From NCBI RefSeq assembly GCF_900102185.1, contig NZ_LT629690.1:1302001-1366000 (forward strand): 64,000 nucleotides of DNA, written 5' to 3'. The DNA is from Terriglobus roseus. GTDB lineage: Bacteria; Acidobacteriota; Terriglobia; Terriglobales; Acidobacteriaceae. Under the pieces are notes generated by a model. That model searched no databases and was not told where the DNA came from. It was given only the letters and a program-made list of their open reading frames with translations. Position numbers and translations under genes: made by a program. Positions 26,078 to 34,530 of this stretch are shown in pieces. How positions within the stretch are numbered: the stretch's first letter is position 1; each line of letters begins with the position of its first letter.

Positions 26078-27261
26078 GGCAGCGTGATCCTTCCCAAAAT
26101 TGCGGGCCTTGTGGCTCCGGTTGCGGAAGGGACGTTGCCGGGAAGTTCATGCCAACGCAGCCAGGCCAGGAGTGCGAAGGCCATGGCTTCTTTTGCTTGT
26201 GAAGGGACGCCGAAATCATCGGTGGTGCTAACTGTGACGCCGAGCGGTTCCAGGCCGTTGCGCAGCATTTTCATCAGCGTTACGTTCTTTGCTCCACCTC
26301 CTGCAACGATGTAGTCCGTGGATTGTGCAAGGGGGGCGTTCTGTCCCAGGAAGGGCCAGACGATACTGCGATACGCGGCGAGGATGCTTTCCGCTGTGAG
26401 TGCCGTCGCGGTGGCGATGACGTCTTCGTCCTTCGCATTATGCTGACGGCAGGCAGCGATGAAGCGTTCCACATAGGTCTTGCCGAACTCTTCACGTCCG
26501 CAGCTCTTTGGTGCTGGCAGATGGAAGTAGGGGAGTTTCAATGCGTTAATAAGCACTTCATGGATCACGCTTCCACGCTTTGCTGTTACTCCATTGCGGT
26601 CGTAGCTTTTGCCAAAGAGTTGCTGCATGCAGGCATCGATCACCATGGAGGCCGGGCCGCTATCAAAGGCGAGAAGCTTGTCTGTGCCTGTGGGAATCGC
26701 TGTCATGTTTGCAATGCCGCCAAGATTTTGCAGAACACGATTGCGCTTGGCATGTGCAAAGAAGACACGATCGAACATGGGTACCAGTGGTGCTGCTTGT
26801 CCTCCTGCAACCATGTCAGCAGGTCGGAAATCGCTGACCACGGGCAGACCCGTGCGTGTCGATACTTCGCTTGCTTCACCAATTTGCAGTGTGCAGCGTA
26901 GTGGCTCTCCTAAAAACTTTGCTACAGTTCCTTGGTGATAGATCGTTTGTCCGTGCACACCAGCGAGTTTGGCGCGGATGCCGCTTTGTTCCTGCGCCTG
27001 AGTGATGCAGTCGCCATAAAACTCGCCGAGCCGCCAATGCAACCGGGCGAATTCCGCTGTGCTCATCGCAGGTGCATCCATCGAGGCAAGCACCGCTTCG
27101 CGAAGCTTCTTTGGATAAGCGAACTCTGTATGTGAAAGCAGCTTCAACCGCGGTTTCGCAGCATCTTTTGTGGGCGTGATGCGGACGAGCGCAACATCCA
27201 CGCCATCGGCAGATGTACCGCTCATTACACCCGCTACGATCATCGCTTTCTGCGTCTTCAT
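26074..27261 (-). CDS. anmK: Anhydro-N-acetylmuramic acid kinase
   Basis: A 395-residue AnmK, which phosphorylates 1,6-anhydro-MurNAc (with ring opening) to MurNAc-6-phosphate in cytoplasmic peptidoglycan recycling. The ATP-binding start GVMSGTSADGVDVALV, the HGQTIYH segment, the DFRPADMVAGGQAAPLVP motif and the GGIANMT segment are all present, and the length is normal. It overlaps both neighbours by 4 bp (mutS upstream, binding protein downstream), so it is translationally coupled in one operon. Confidence 0.93.
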   Translation of the reverse strand: MKTQKAMIVAGVMSGTSADGVDVALVRITPTKDAAKPRLKLLSHTEFAYPKKLREAVLASMDAPAMSTAEFARLHWRLGEFYGDCITQAQEQSGIRAKLAGVHGQTIYHQGTVAKFLGEPLRCTLQIGEASEVSTRTGLPVVSDFRPADMVAGGQAAPLVPMFDRVFFAHAKRNRVLQNLGGIANMTAIPTGTDKLLAFDSGPASMVIDACMQQLFGKSYDRNGVTAKRGSVIHEVLINALKLPYFHLPAPKSCGREEFGKTYVERFIAACRQHNAKDEDVIATATALTAESILAAYRSIVWPFLGQNAPLAQSTDYIVAGGGAKNVTLMKMLRNGLEPLGVTVSTTDDFGVPSQAKEAMAFALLAWLRWHELPGNVPSATGATRPAILGRITLP

Positions 27262-29933
27262 TCGGCAATCTCCCGCTTCAGTTCGGCAAGCAATTGCAGC
27301 GCCTCCATGGGCGTCATGCGGTCTACATCGAGCTCGCGAACACGATCCACAACGCGCTGCGACAGTGGTGTGAAGATGGTCATCTGCATCGGTGGTGCTG
27401 TTGGCTGCGCGGCTTGTCCGGCTGCCGCGATGGATGCTGACTCCGCCTTCTCATGCATCTTCAACACGGCGCGAGCGCGTGCGATGACTTCTCGTGGCAG
27501 GCCTGCAAGCTTGGCGACTTCAATGCCGTAGCTGCGGTCTGCTGCACCGCTCTCTACGTGATGCAGAAAGACAATTCCTTGCGGCGTTTCGCGGCAGGCC
27601 ACGCGCAGATTCTTCAACCGTGTCAGCTTCTCTTCCAGCAGCGTGAGTTCGTGGTAATGCGTTGCAAATAGTGTGCGCGCGCCAATGCGTTCGTGCAGAT
27701 GCTCGACCGTAGCCCATGCGAGCGAGAGGCCGTCGTACGTGGCAGTTCCGCGCCCCATCTCGTCCAGCAGAACAAGGCTGCGACGCGTTGCGGAGTTCAG
27801 AATAGCGGCGGTCTCAGTCATCTCCACCATGAAAGTGGAGCGTCCACGCGCAACGTTGTCGCTGGCACCGATACGCGTGAAGATGCGGTCGACAAGTCCC
27901 AGCTTCATCGCCGCGGCAGGAACGAACGAACCGCTCTGCGCCAGGATGACAAGAAGCGCGGCCATACGCAGATAGGTGGACTTACCACCCATGTTAGGGC
28001 CGGTGATGAGCGCCAGAGACGGGCCGTTGTCGCTGTCGAGATAGCCGGAGTTGGGAATGAAGCGGCCCGTGCCGTTCTCTTCCAGTCGAAGTTCGACTAC
28101 GGGATGTCGAGCCTCTGCAAACTCAAGGACGGTGCTATCTGCGATTACTTCTGGCTGTGTCCATCCGCGCAGCGCGGCGAGATGCGCGAAGTTTGCCAGC
28201 AGATCAATCTCAGCAAGGCGTCGAGCCGTGTCGCGCATACGCGGAGCTGCGTCGAGCACTTCACGTCGCAATGCGGCGAAGATGCGGCGCTCGATTTCTC
28301 CCAGCCGTTCCTGCGCTGTCAGGATCTTGCGTTCGTAATCCTTCAGCTCAGGCGTGGTGAAGCGCTCCGCGTTTACCAGTGTCTGCTTGCGTTCGTAATC
28401 CGTAGGGACGTTGGCGAGGTTCGCCTTGGTGATCTCAAGGTAATAGCCGAAGACGTTGTTGAAACGAACCTTGAGGCTGCCGATGCCGGTGCGTGTGCGT
28501 TCGCGTTCTTCAATGGCCGCGATCGCTTCGCGTCCACTGCGGGAAAGGCCACGCAGTTCGTCGAGTTCGGCGTCTACTCCGGGTTGAATTGAGTCGCCTT
28601 CACCAAGACGCAGTGGTGGTTCTTCAACAATCACTTGCGCAATGCGAGTGCAGACGTCGACGAGCGTATCGAAGTTATTCTTGAGCGCCGACCAGCGACC
28701 ATCTTGTAAATCCTGCAGTGCGTCATGAATGGTGGGCAATGTTGCCAGTGTGCGTCCAAGGGCAACGACCTCGCGCGGTCCTGCAGAATCCAGCGCAAGA
28801 CGTGCTAGCAGTCGTTCCAGGTCAAGCACGCCTTCCAATGCACGACGCAGGCGTTCACGTGCGGCCAGATCATTCTTCGCCTGTGCGACCGCTTTGTGCC
28901 TTGTTTCGATCTCTTCTGCATGGATGGAGGGCCGCAGTATGACTGCACGCAGAAGGCGTTTGCCCATCGGCGTGCGGCAGGCGTCAAGCGCGTAGCACAG
29001 CGTGGTCTGCTGATTCTCACCGCTGAACAATGGCTCAACGAGTTCCAGATTCCGCACGCTGACCGCATCCAGCTCAAGGCATGTGGTGCGCTCGTAGAAA
29101 CGGGGCACATCGAGATGCTCGATCTCTTCATGTTTCGTCGCGCGCAGATAATGCAGCAGCGCACCAGCTGCAATCCCAGCAGACGTTTTACCTGCGAGTC
29201 CAAAGCCTTCCAACGAATGCGCGCGATAGTGGTTTTGCAGCAACGGCAAAGCGTACTCGCTGGTGAAGACCCAATCCTCTACCGGTGTGCGCGTGCGGAC
29301 ACCGGAGAGCAGATCGGCTTCGGTATCGTCTTCGCCGTTTAACTCGGCTTGCCCACCGCCCAGATGCAGACTGGCAGGCAAAAGGATTTCGCGCGGACGA
29401 TTGCGTGCGACTTCTTCCAGCGCAAGATTAACCGCGTTCGCACCGCGAAACTCCGTGGTGCGGAACTCTCCAGTGGAGAGGTCCAGCATGGCCACGCCGG
29501 ATGATTTGCGATCTGCGCCGACTGTTAGTGCGGCAAGGAAGGTGTTCTCGCTGGCGGCTGCTGTGGGATCAAGCGCCGTCCCGGGCGTCATCACGCGTGT
29601 GACTTCGCGTTTGACGATGCCCTTTGCCAGTTTGGGGTCTTCCATCTGCTCGCAGATGGCAATGCGATAGCCCTTGCGCAACAAGCGTTGCAGGTAGCCT
29701 TCCGCGGCATGATAGGGGACACCGCACATGGGCTGCTGGCGTTCGCGGTCGCGCGCGGTAAGGGTCAGTTCCAGTTCGCGGGAAGCAACAATCGCGTCGT
29801 CGTAGAAGAGTTCGTAGAAGTCGCCCATGCGGAAGAACAGCAGCGCATCGGGGTGCGCGGCCTTGGCGGCGGCAAACTGCTGCATCATGGGCGAAAGCTT
29901 GTTGCCTTCGACGGTGGTCTTTTCCGGGGGCAT
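27258..29933 (-). CDS. mutS: DNA mismatch repair protein MutS
   Basis: An 891-residue MutS of normal length. The N-terminal mismatch-binding domain has F39-Y40-E41 (the Phe-x-Glu contact) within FFRMGDFYELF. The connector, lever and clamp domains follow, and the ATPase domain carries Walker A GPNMGGKST, Walker B DEMGRGT and the ATHYHEL signature. It recognises base mismatches and short loops and recruits MutL. It is the first gene of a three-gene operon with anmK and a binding protein. Its start lies about 100 bp from the divergent hemX-like start, so a shared promoter region is likely. Confidence 0.95.
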   Translation of the reverse strand: MPPEKTTVEGNKLSPMMQQFAAAKAAHPDALLFFRMGDFYELFYDDAIVASRELELTLTARDRERQQPMCGVPYHAAEGYLQRLLRKGYRIAICEQMEDPKLAKGIVKREVTRVMTPGTALDPTAAASENTFLAALTVGADRKSSGVAMLDLSTGEFRTTEFRGANAVNLALEEVARNRPREILLPASLHLGGGQAELNGEDDTEADLLSGVRTRTPVEDWVFTSEYALPLLQNHYRAHSLEGFGLAGKTSAGIAAGALLHYLRATKHEEIEHLDVPRFYERTTCLELDAVSVRNLELVEPLFSGENQQTTLCYALDACRTPMGKRLLRAVILRPSIHAEEIETRHKAVAQAKNDLAARERLRRALEGVLDLERLLARLALDSAGPREVVALGRTLATLPTIHDALQDLQDGRWSALKNNFDTLVDVCTRIAQVIVEEPPLRLGEGDSIQPGVDAELDELRGLSRSGREAIAAIEERERTRTGIGSLKVRFNNVFGYYLEITKANLANVPTDYERKQTLVNAERFTTPELKDYERKILTAQERLGEIERRIFAALRREVLDAAPRMRDTARRLAEIDLLANFAHLAALRGWTQPEVIADSTVLEFAEARHPVVELRLEENGTGRFIPNSGYLDSDNGPSLALITGPNMGGKSTYLRMAALLVILAQSGSFVPAAAMKLGLVDRIFTRIGASDNVARGRSTFMVEMTETAAILNSATRRSLVLLDEMGRGTATYDGLSLAWATVEHLHERIGARTLFATHYHELTLLEEKLTRLKNLRVACRETPQGIVFLHHVESGAADRSYGIEVAKLAGLPREVIARARAVLKMHEKAESASIAAAGQAAQPTAPPMQMTIFTPLSQRVVDRVRELDVDRMTPMEALQLLAELKREIAE

Positions 29934-30037
29934 CTCTTCCGTCAGGATACCGTTTCGTGGGCCCTACCGCCTGTGGAGGACCGGGGGCGAAACATCGCAA
30001 ACGGTATACTAGATGGTGGCCGCAGGCCCGCTTGTTC

Positions 30038-30856
30038 GTGTCCATTTTCTGGCTCAAAGTCGCTGTTGTACTGTATGGCGTTGCCTCGCTGGCGGTGCTG
30101 CCTGCCGTGCTGTACGACCGTCCCCGGTGGCGGGCTGTGGCCATCCCGGCTACGGTAGCGGCGCTGCTGTTCCATTTCGTCTCCGTTGCGGAGATGCTGC
30201 GGTCGGCCCACCATCTTGTCCCGGTCAACGCGAGTGAGATTCAAGCGGCTTTGGGGCTGCTTCTGGCTGCCGCGTTTTTGCTGGTCTATGCGGCCTACCG
30301 GACGCTGACAGTGGGCGTGGTGCTGCTGCCTGCCGTGTTTCTGCTGGGACTACTGCCAGCGTTTGCGCCGGGCACGCGCGACATCACCGTGCCGTTCATG
30401 AATTCCGCATGGTTGTGGCTGCATATTGGGCTGCTGCTGGCCGCTTACGCTGCGCTGTTTGTCAGTGTGCTGGCATCCGTGCTGTACCTGATCCAGGAGC
30501 GCCGACTGAAGTCGCGTTCTCCGCGCGGCATCCTGAGTAAGCTGCCGCCGCTGGAGACCACAGATCAGATTGCGCTGAAGTCGTTGCTGGTGGGCTTGCC
30601 CTGCATGACGGCGGGTCTGCTGATCGGTACGGCGCTGGCGCAGATGACCTACGGCGCGTCGTATTTCCGCGATCCAAAGGTTCTGCTCAGCTTCACCATG
30701 TGGATTGCCTATGTGGCGATGATTGCCATTCGTAAATCCAGCGGTCTGCGCGGACGCCGCGCCGTGTGGCTGTCGTCATTTGTGTTCTTCATCATGCTTG
30801 CCGTGTGGTCAGCGGACCAGGTGAGCAGCGTTCACCAGTTTGCGGGGCGCCCGTGA
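30038..30856 (+). CDS. HemX/CcsA-type membrane protein
   Basis: A polytopic membrane protein of about 272 residues with roughly eight hydrophobic helices. The segment AWLWLHIGLLLAAYAALFVS, with a conserved His, resembles the CcsA/CcmC/HemX cytochrome c assembly family, but the full tryptophan-rich WWD haem-handling loop of CcsA is not apparent, which favours the HemX type. It overlaps hemA by 4 bp, the order known from several phyla, and probably influences haem synthesis or transport. GTG 30038 (or TTG 30032) is preferred because a -10-like TATACT lies at 30005-30010; a GTG at 29957 would leave only 23 bp to the divergent mutS start. Confidence 0.75.
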   Translation: MSIFWLKVAVVLYGVASLAVLPAVLYDRPRWRAVAIPATVAALLFHFVSVAEMLRSAHHLVPVNASEIQAALGLLLAAAFLLVYAAYRTLTVGVVLLPAVFLLGLLPAFAPGTRDITVPFMNSAWLWLHIGLLLAAYAALFVSVLASVLYLIQERRLKSRSPRGILSKLPPLETTDQIALKSLLVGLPCMTAGLLIGTALAQMTYGASYFRDPKVLLSFTMWIAYVAMIAIRKSSGLRGRRAVWLSSFVFFIMLAVWSADQVSSVHQFAGRP

Positions 30857-32103
30857 GCCTGAGCCTGCTGGGAGTCAATCACAAGAGCGCCCCGATTGAT
30901 GTACGTGAGCGACTGGCCATTGCGCCGGACCAGCTCGCCGATGCAATTCGTTCTCTGGTGCAGCATCCTGGCGTACACGAGGGGTTGATCCTCTCCACCT
31001 GCAACCGTGTGGAACTTCTTACGGAGCATGAGTCGGCGAGCGATGTTCGTGCATTCCTGTCGGATTACTTTTCAGTACCACAATCCACGCTGGCGCCGCA
31101 TTTATACGAGTTTCGCGAGGATGAGGCGGTACGCCATCTGTTCCGCGTGGCGTCGTCGCTGGACAGCCTTGTTGTGGGTGAGCCGCAGATTCTGGGCCAG
31201 GTGAAGGAAAGCTATTCCGTTGCGCGGGAAGTGGGGGCTGTCTCTTCGACATTGGAACGCCTGCTGCAGTCTGCGTTTACGGTTGCCAAAAAGGTCCGTA
31301 CCGAGACGGAGATTGGCTCATCCTCGGTCTCCATCGCCTCGGTTGCCGCCGACCTTGCAAAGCAGATCTTCGGGTCGCTGAAAGGGAAGCAGATCCTGCT
31401 GGTGGGAGCAGGCAAGATGAGCGAACTCGCTGCTCGTCACCTCATTGCGCAGGGAGCTACCGGCATCCTCGTCGCGAATCGCACGCCGGAACGGGCGCAG
31501 AAGCTTGCTGAGCAGTTTCACGGCCTTGCTGTGCCATTTGCCGATCTGCAACAGCACGCGCCAAAGGCCGACATTATAGTGACCGGTACCGGCTCACATA
31601 AGCATCTGTTCAATGTGCGAGACGCGCAGGAGATTCTGCACAAGCGGCGCGGGCGCCCCGTATTCTTTATCGACATTGCGGTGCCACGCGATGTTGAGCC
31701 GGCCGTAAACGGCGTAGACGGAGCATTCGTTTATTCCGTGGACGATCTGCAGCAGGTGGCCGCAGAAAATCTGACGGCACGATCGGAGGAAGCCGCAGCC
31801 GCCGAGCGCATCGTCTCCGACGAAGTCAGTCGGTACCAGCAGCGGTTGCAGATTTTGGATGCCGTGCCTGGAATTCTTGCGCTGCAGCAACATGCTGAAC
31901 AGTTGCGCTTGGCCGAACTGGACCGTGCACGCGCCAAACTTGCTGGTCTGTCAGCAGAGCAGCAGGAAGCCGTGGAGGCCATGACGCGCTCCATGATGAA
32001 CAAATTCCTGCACGCCCCCATGACCGGCCTGCGCAAGAGCGCAAATGATGGTGATGCAGTCGCGGTGGACATTATCCGCCGCATGTTTTCGCGCGATCGC
32101 TAA
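30853..32103 (+). CDS. hemA: Glutamyl-tRNA reductase
   Basis: A 416-residue GluTR that reduces Glu-tRNA(Glu) with NADPH to glutamate-1-semialdehyde, the first committed step of C5-pathway tetrapyrrole synthesis. GVNHKSAPIDVRER at the start, LSTCNRVELL with the catalytic Cys 50, GEPQILGQVK, and the NADPH motif VGAGKM near 184-189 are present. The GTG start overlaps the stop of the HemX-like gene (GTGA), so translation is coupled. The C-terminal dimerisation helix ends at FSRDR. Enzymes for later steps, hemC and hemD, are about 2.4 kb downstream, separated by an opposing gene. Confidence 0.95.
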   Translation: MSLSLLGVNHKSAPIDVRERLAIAPDQLADAIRSLVQHPGVHEGLILSTCNRVELLTEHESASDVRAFLSDYFSVPQSTLAPHLYEFREDEAVRHLFRVASSLDSLVVGEPQILGQVKESYSVAREVGAVSSTLERLLQSAFTVAKKVRTETEIGSSSVSIASVAADLAKQIFGSLKGKQILLVGAGKMSELAARHLIAQGATGILVANRTPERAQKLAEQFHGLAVPFADLQQHAPKADIIVTGTGSHKHLFNVRDAQEILHKRRGRPVFFIDIAVPRDVEPAVNGVDGAFVYSVDDLQQVAAENLTARSEEAAAAERIVSDEVSRYQQRLQILDAVPGILALQQHAEQLRLAELDRARAKLAGLSAEQQEAVEAMTRSMMNKFLHAPMTGLRKSANDGDAVAVDIIRRMFSRDR

Positions 32104-32191
32104 TTTTTCATTGTGGCGCATTTTGCGCTCTCCCCCGAAAGCTCCTTCGTTCTGAAACTCTCATCTCAGGAGAGAGTGGAGGTGACGAGCC

Positions 32192-32449
32192 GTGAATAAT
32201 GCACAATTCCACGAACCCAGGGGCTTTGGAGAACACGCACGTGGTGTTGCTGCTGAGCGAGCCCATGAAATGGGTTGGGATCTAAATCAGGAACAACGCG
32301 CCACGCCGCTGAAGGGAACCCAAAACTCCTACGGCGGGACTGATTACGATTACGGCGCACAGGACTTCGGCGATGAACCGCTCAACATGGGCGGCAATCG
32401 GCCAGAGGAGATCAAGAAAGCGCTCGATGTTCTAACGAAGGAGGACTGA
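32192..32449 (+). CDS. Small hydrophilic protein, unknown
   Basis: An 85-residue, very polar protein (HEPRGFGEHARGVAAER, DYDYGAQDFGDEP) with no membrane segment or known domain. GGAGGTGA lies 6 nt upstream of the GTG start, an unusually strong ribosome binding site that argues for real expression. The C-terminal EEIKKALDVLTKED may be a short helix. A second small hydrophilic gene follows 4 bp after the stop. The composition suggests an intrinsically disordered, stress-type protein; this is inference. Confidence 0.6.
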   Translation: MNNAQFHEPRGFGEHARGVAAERAHEMGWDLNQEQRATPLKGTQNSYGGTDYDYGAQDFGDEPLNMGGNRPEEIKKALDVLTKED

Positions 32450-32453
32450 GCCT

Positions 32454-32672
32454 ATGGCATCCATCGACAATACGAAGATGCATGCGGGCCGCGAGGATGC
32501 GGTACCCGGAAATGACAAATCGCACGCACATTCTTACGCGGCGCACCTCGGATCGCAGGGTAGCGTGAAGGCCTCGCCGGTTAACGTGGGCAAACAGGGA
32601 TTGGAGACAGATGCAATCCGGCAACCACCACAGGACCCCAGGCGAAACGGTAAAACGCATCATCGCCAATAG
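32454..32672 (+). CDS. Small hydrophilic protein, unknown
   Basis: A 72-residue polar protein, rich in His, Gly, Asn, Lys and Asp (HAGREDAVPGNDKSHAHSYAAH), without recognisable domain. AAGGAGGA lies just upstream of the ATG, partly within the end of the preceding gene, so the two are co-translated. The pair ends at a strong bidirectional terminator. It may be disordered and, given five His residues, could bind metal; neither is shown. Confidence 0.6.
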   Translation: MASIDNTKMHAGREDAVPGNDKSHAHSYAAHLGSQGSVKASPVNVGKQGLETDAIRQPPQDPRRNGKTHHRQ

Positions 32673-32692
32673 TTTTTTGTCATCGCTATAAA

Positions 32693-32723
32693 GAAAGGCG
32701 GCCCTTCGATTGGGCCGCCTTTC
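32693..32723. terminator. Bidirectional terminator
   Basis: A 12-bp GC-rich stem (GAAAGGCGGCCC paired with its complement) with a 7-nt loop, flanked by A and T residues, stands between the small-protein pair on the plus strand and the AsmA-like gene converging from the other side. Confidence 0.8.
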
Positions 32724-32745
32724 CTCTTGCTGGCTGTTCAAGCAT

Positions 32746-34392
32746 TTACATCACCACGCCGCTGTCCTTCGTCGCATCGTCTTTGTGTTTATTTTGCTCA
32801 TCCGGCGATTTGTGATGCAGGTCCAGGCCGAAGTGCGGCTCGTCCTCGGTTCCGGTGATCTTCACTGGAATCTCTGCCCCCGCGCCATTGTGATGAAAGA
32901 ACGGATCAACGGGCTTTAGCAGAAAGCTCTTCCACTTTGAGGCGATCATCTCTGACAGCTTGGCTTCGGTGCGCACCTTGCCGAAGAAATCAAACTGCTT
33001 GCCGTCCATGCTGTATGTGCCTTGCAGGTTTACTTCGCCGCCGGGCAGTGTGTAGTGCAACGTGGAAAATTCCAGCCTGCCATTACGACTGACAAGTTTG
33101 CCCTGCATGTTGGAAGACACATCTGGAGCACCGGGTTTGGCCGCTTTCGGATCGCCCTGTGCGCGCAGACTCAGCATGTCCACCTTGTCCTGCACCTTTG
33201 GGTTAGTGAAATGGATGTTGCGCAGGGTGAATCCGCCGTTCATCTCCAGCTTTTTGGTCACGCTTTCCTTGCCATAAGGAATGCGCAGATGCATCTTCAT
33301 GCCGATGTTGCTTTGCATGATGGGCGGTTTGGTTTTCACCGCAAGCATCAGGAAGTCGCGCAAATGGCCGTTAGGAATGTTTATATCGAGATCGGTGATG
33401 TGACCTTTGCCTTTCACATTGACGACAGCTCCAGCGCAGCTGAACTCAGAGTCGCCAAGCTTTGCATTGACAGGTTGCAGATAGGTGTCGCCACTGGTGC
33501 CATCAATGATGGCGTGGAAGGTGGTCTCTAACGGCATGGGATAGTCCGCGGTATCCAGCGTGAAATTCGGTGTGTGTGTGACGCCGTCCGCAACAATGCG
33601 ATCAAGCTGGCCGTCGAATTTTCCTGTCGAAGACAGCATCCCACCGATGCCCTTGATCGTTCCCAGATCGGCATTGTCGAAGGTGTAGTTGCCATTTACG
33701 AGCGAATCGCCGGGCTCTTCGTTGTTCCACGGACCAAAGTCACCGGTTGCGTGAATATCCCCTTTGGGAATCGCGTTCACAAGCACCGCGTCATACTTCC
33801 ACGGACGATCCGGACCGACATCACGCATACGAATGTGTTGCAGCTCAAAGTGCTTCGGATCCTTATCTGGCTTGAAGGTGCCAATGATCAGGTGTGAGTT
33901 CTCCACCTCAATCTGATCGACAAGAATCTCAATCTTGCCTTTTTTCTTATGCGGATTCGGAGGTGCCGCGGCACGAGCTTCCCGTGGCGGAATGTGAATC
34001 TCCATGCCGCTTACATAGACTGTTCCAACGTGGGTTGGCTTCACAAATAAGCCACTTAGGGGAGCATGGAAACGAAAGTGTTCCATCGCAATCAGTGGTT
34101 CTGTTGCTCCCGCTGCCACGACGTCATCTGGTGCATAGATGCGCAGCCCGGTGCCAGAGACTTGCAGACCTTGCATCAGCGAAACATCCAGCGTGTCCAG
34201 CTCCACGCGGCTGTTGAATCGAGTACTTAGCGTGTCAATCACACGGCCCTTCAGGATGGGACCCGCGCGATGCACCATGATGTTGCCAACGACGATCAAG
34301 ACAGCGAGGACAATCAGTGCGCCAATTGCTATCCACCGCCAGACCCCACGCCGTTTTAAAGGCGGGCGTGCTGCAGTTTCCTCATTCACCAC
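32746..34392 (-). CDS. AsmA-like inner-membrane-anchored protein
   Basis: A protein of about 548 residues: a short cytoplasmic N-terminus, one membrane helix (RRGVWRWIAIGALIVLAV onward) and a long beta-repeat periplasmic part of the AsmA/DUF748 kind, with VELDTLDVSLMQGLQVSGTGLRI near the start and VSRNGRLEFSTLHYTLPGGEVNLQGTY near the end. AsmA-like proteins act at the envelope, probably in lipid movement or outer-membrane assembly. GGAGGA is placed 5 nt before the GTG at 34392 (8 nt before a second GTG), so I start there and not at the far-upstream in-frame ATG. The end is marked by a shared terminator. Confidence 0.7.
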   Translation of the reverse strand: MVNEETAARPPLKRRGVWRWIAIGALIVLAVLIVVGNIMVHRAGPILKGRVIDTLSTRFNSRVELDTLDVSLMQGLQVSGTGLRIYAPDDVVAAGATEPLIAMEHFRFHAPLSGLFVKPTHVGTVYVSGMEIHIPPREARAAAPPNPHKKKGKIEILVDQIEVENSHLIIGTFKPDKDPKHFELQHIRMRDVGPDRPWKYDAVLVNAIPKGDIHATGDFGPWNNEEPGDSLVNGNYTFDNADLGTIKGIGGMLSSTGKFDGQLDRIVADGVTHTPNFTLDTADYPMPLETTFHAIIDGTSGDTYLQPVNAKLGDSEFSCAGAVVNVKGKGHITDLDINIPNGHLRDFLMLAVKTKPPIMQSNIGMKMHLRIPYGKESVTKKLEMNGGFTLRNIHFTNPKVQDKVDMLSLRAQGDPKAAKPGAPDVSSNMQGKLVSRNGRLEFSTLHYTLPGGEVNLQGTYSMDGKQFDFFGKVRTEAKLSEMIASKWKSFLLKPVDPFFHHNGAGAEIPVKITGTEDEPHFGLDLHHKSPDEQNKHKDDATKDSGVVM

Positions 34393-34530
34393 GAACTTCC
34401 TCCAGCCGCACAGCTTTTGCCGGGATGGACAAAATCGACAGCTTGTTTGCTTCTGATGCAAAGGATGGTCGCGGGGTATAGCCGCGGTGCGGGAGTGGGC
34501 AGGCGTTCCGGGCCGCAGTATGATCACTCC

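Noticed and set aside
27693-28592. A 299-codon frame antisense to mutS
   Set aside because: mutS carries all expected motifs; the antisense frame has no ribosome binding site or domain.
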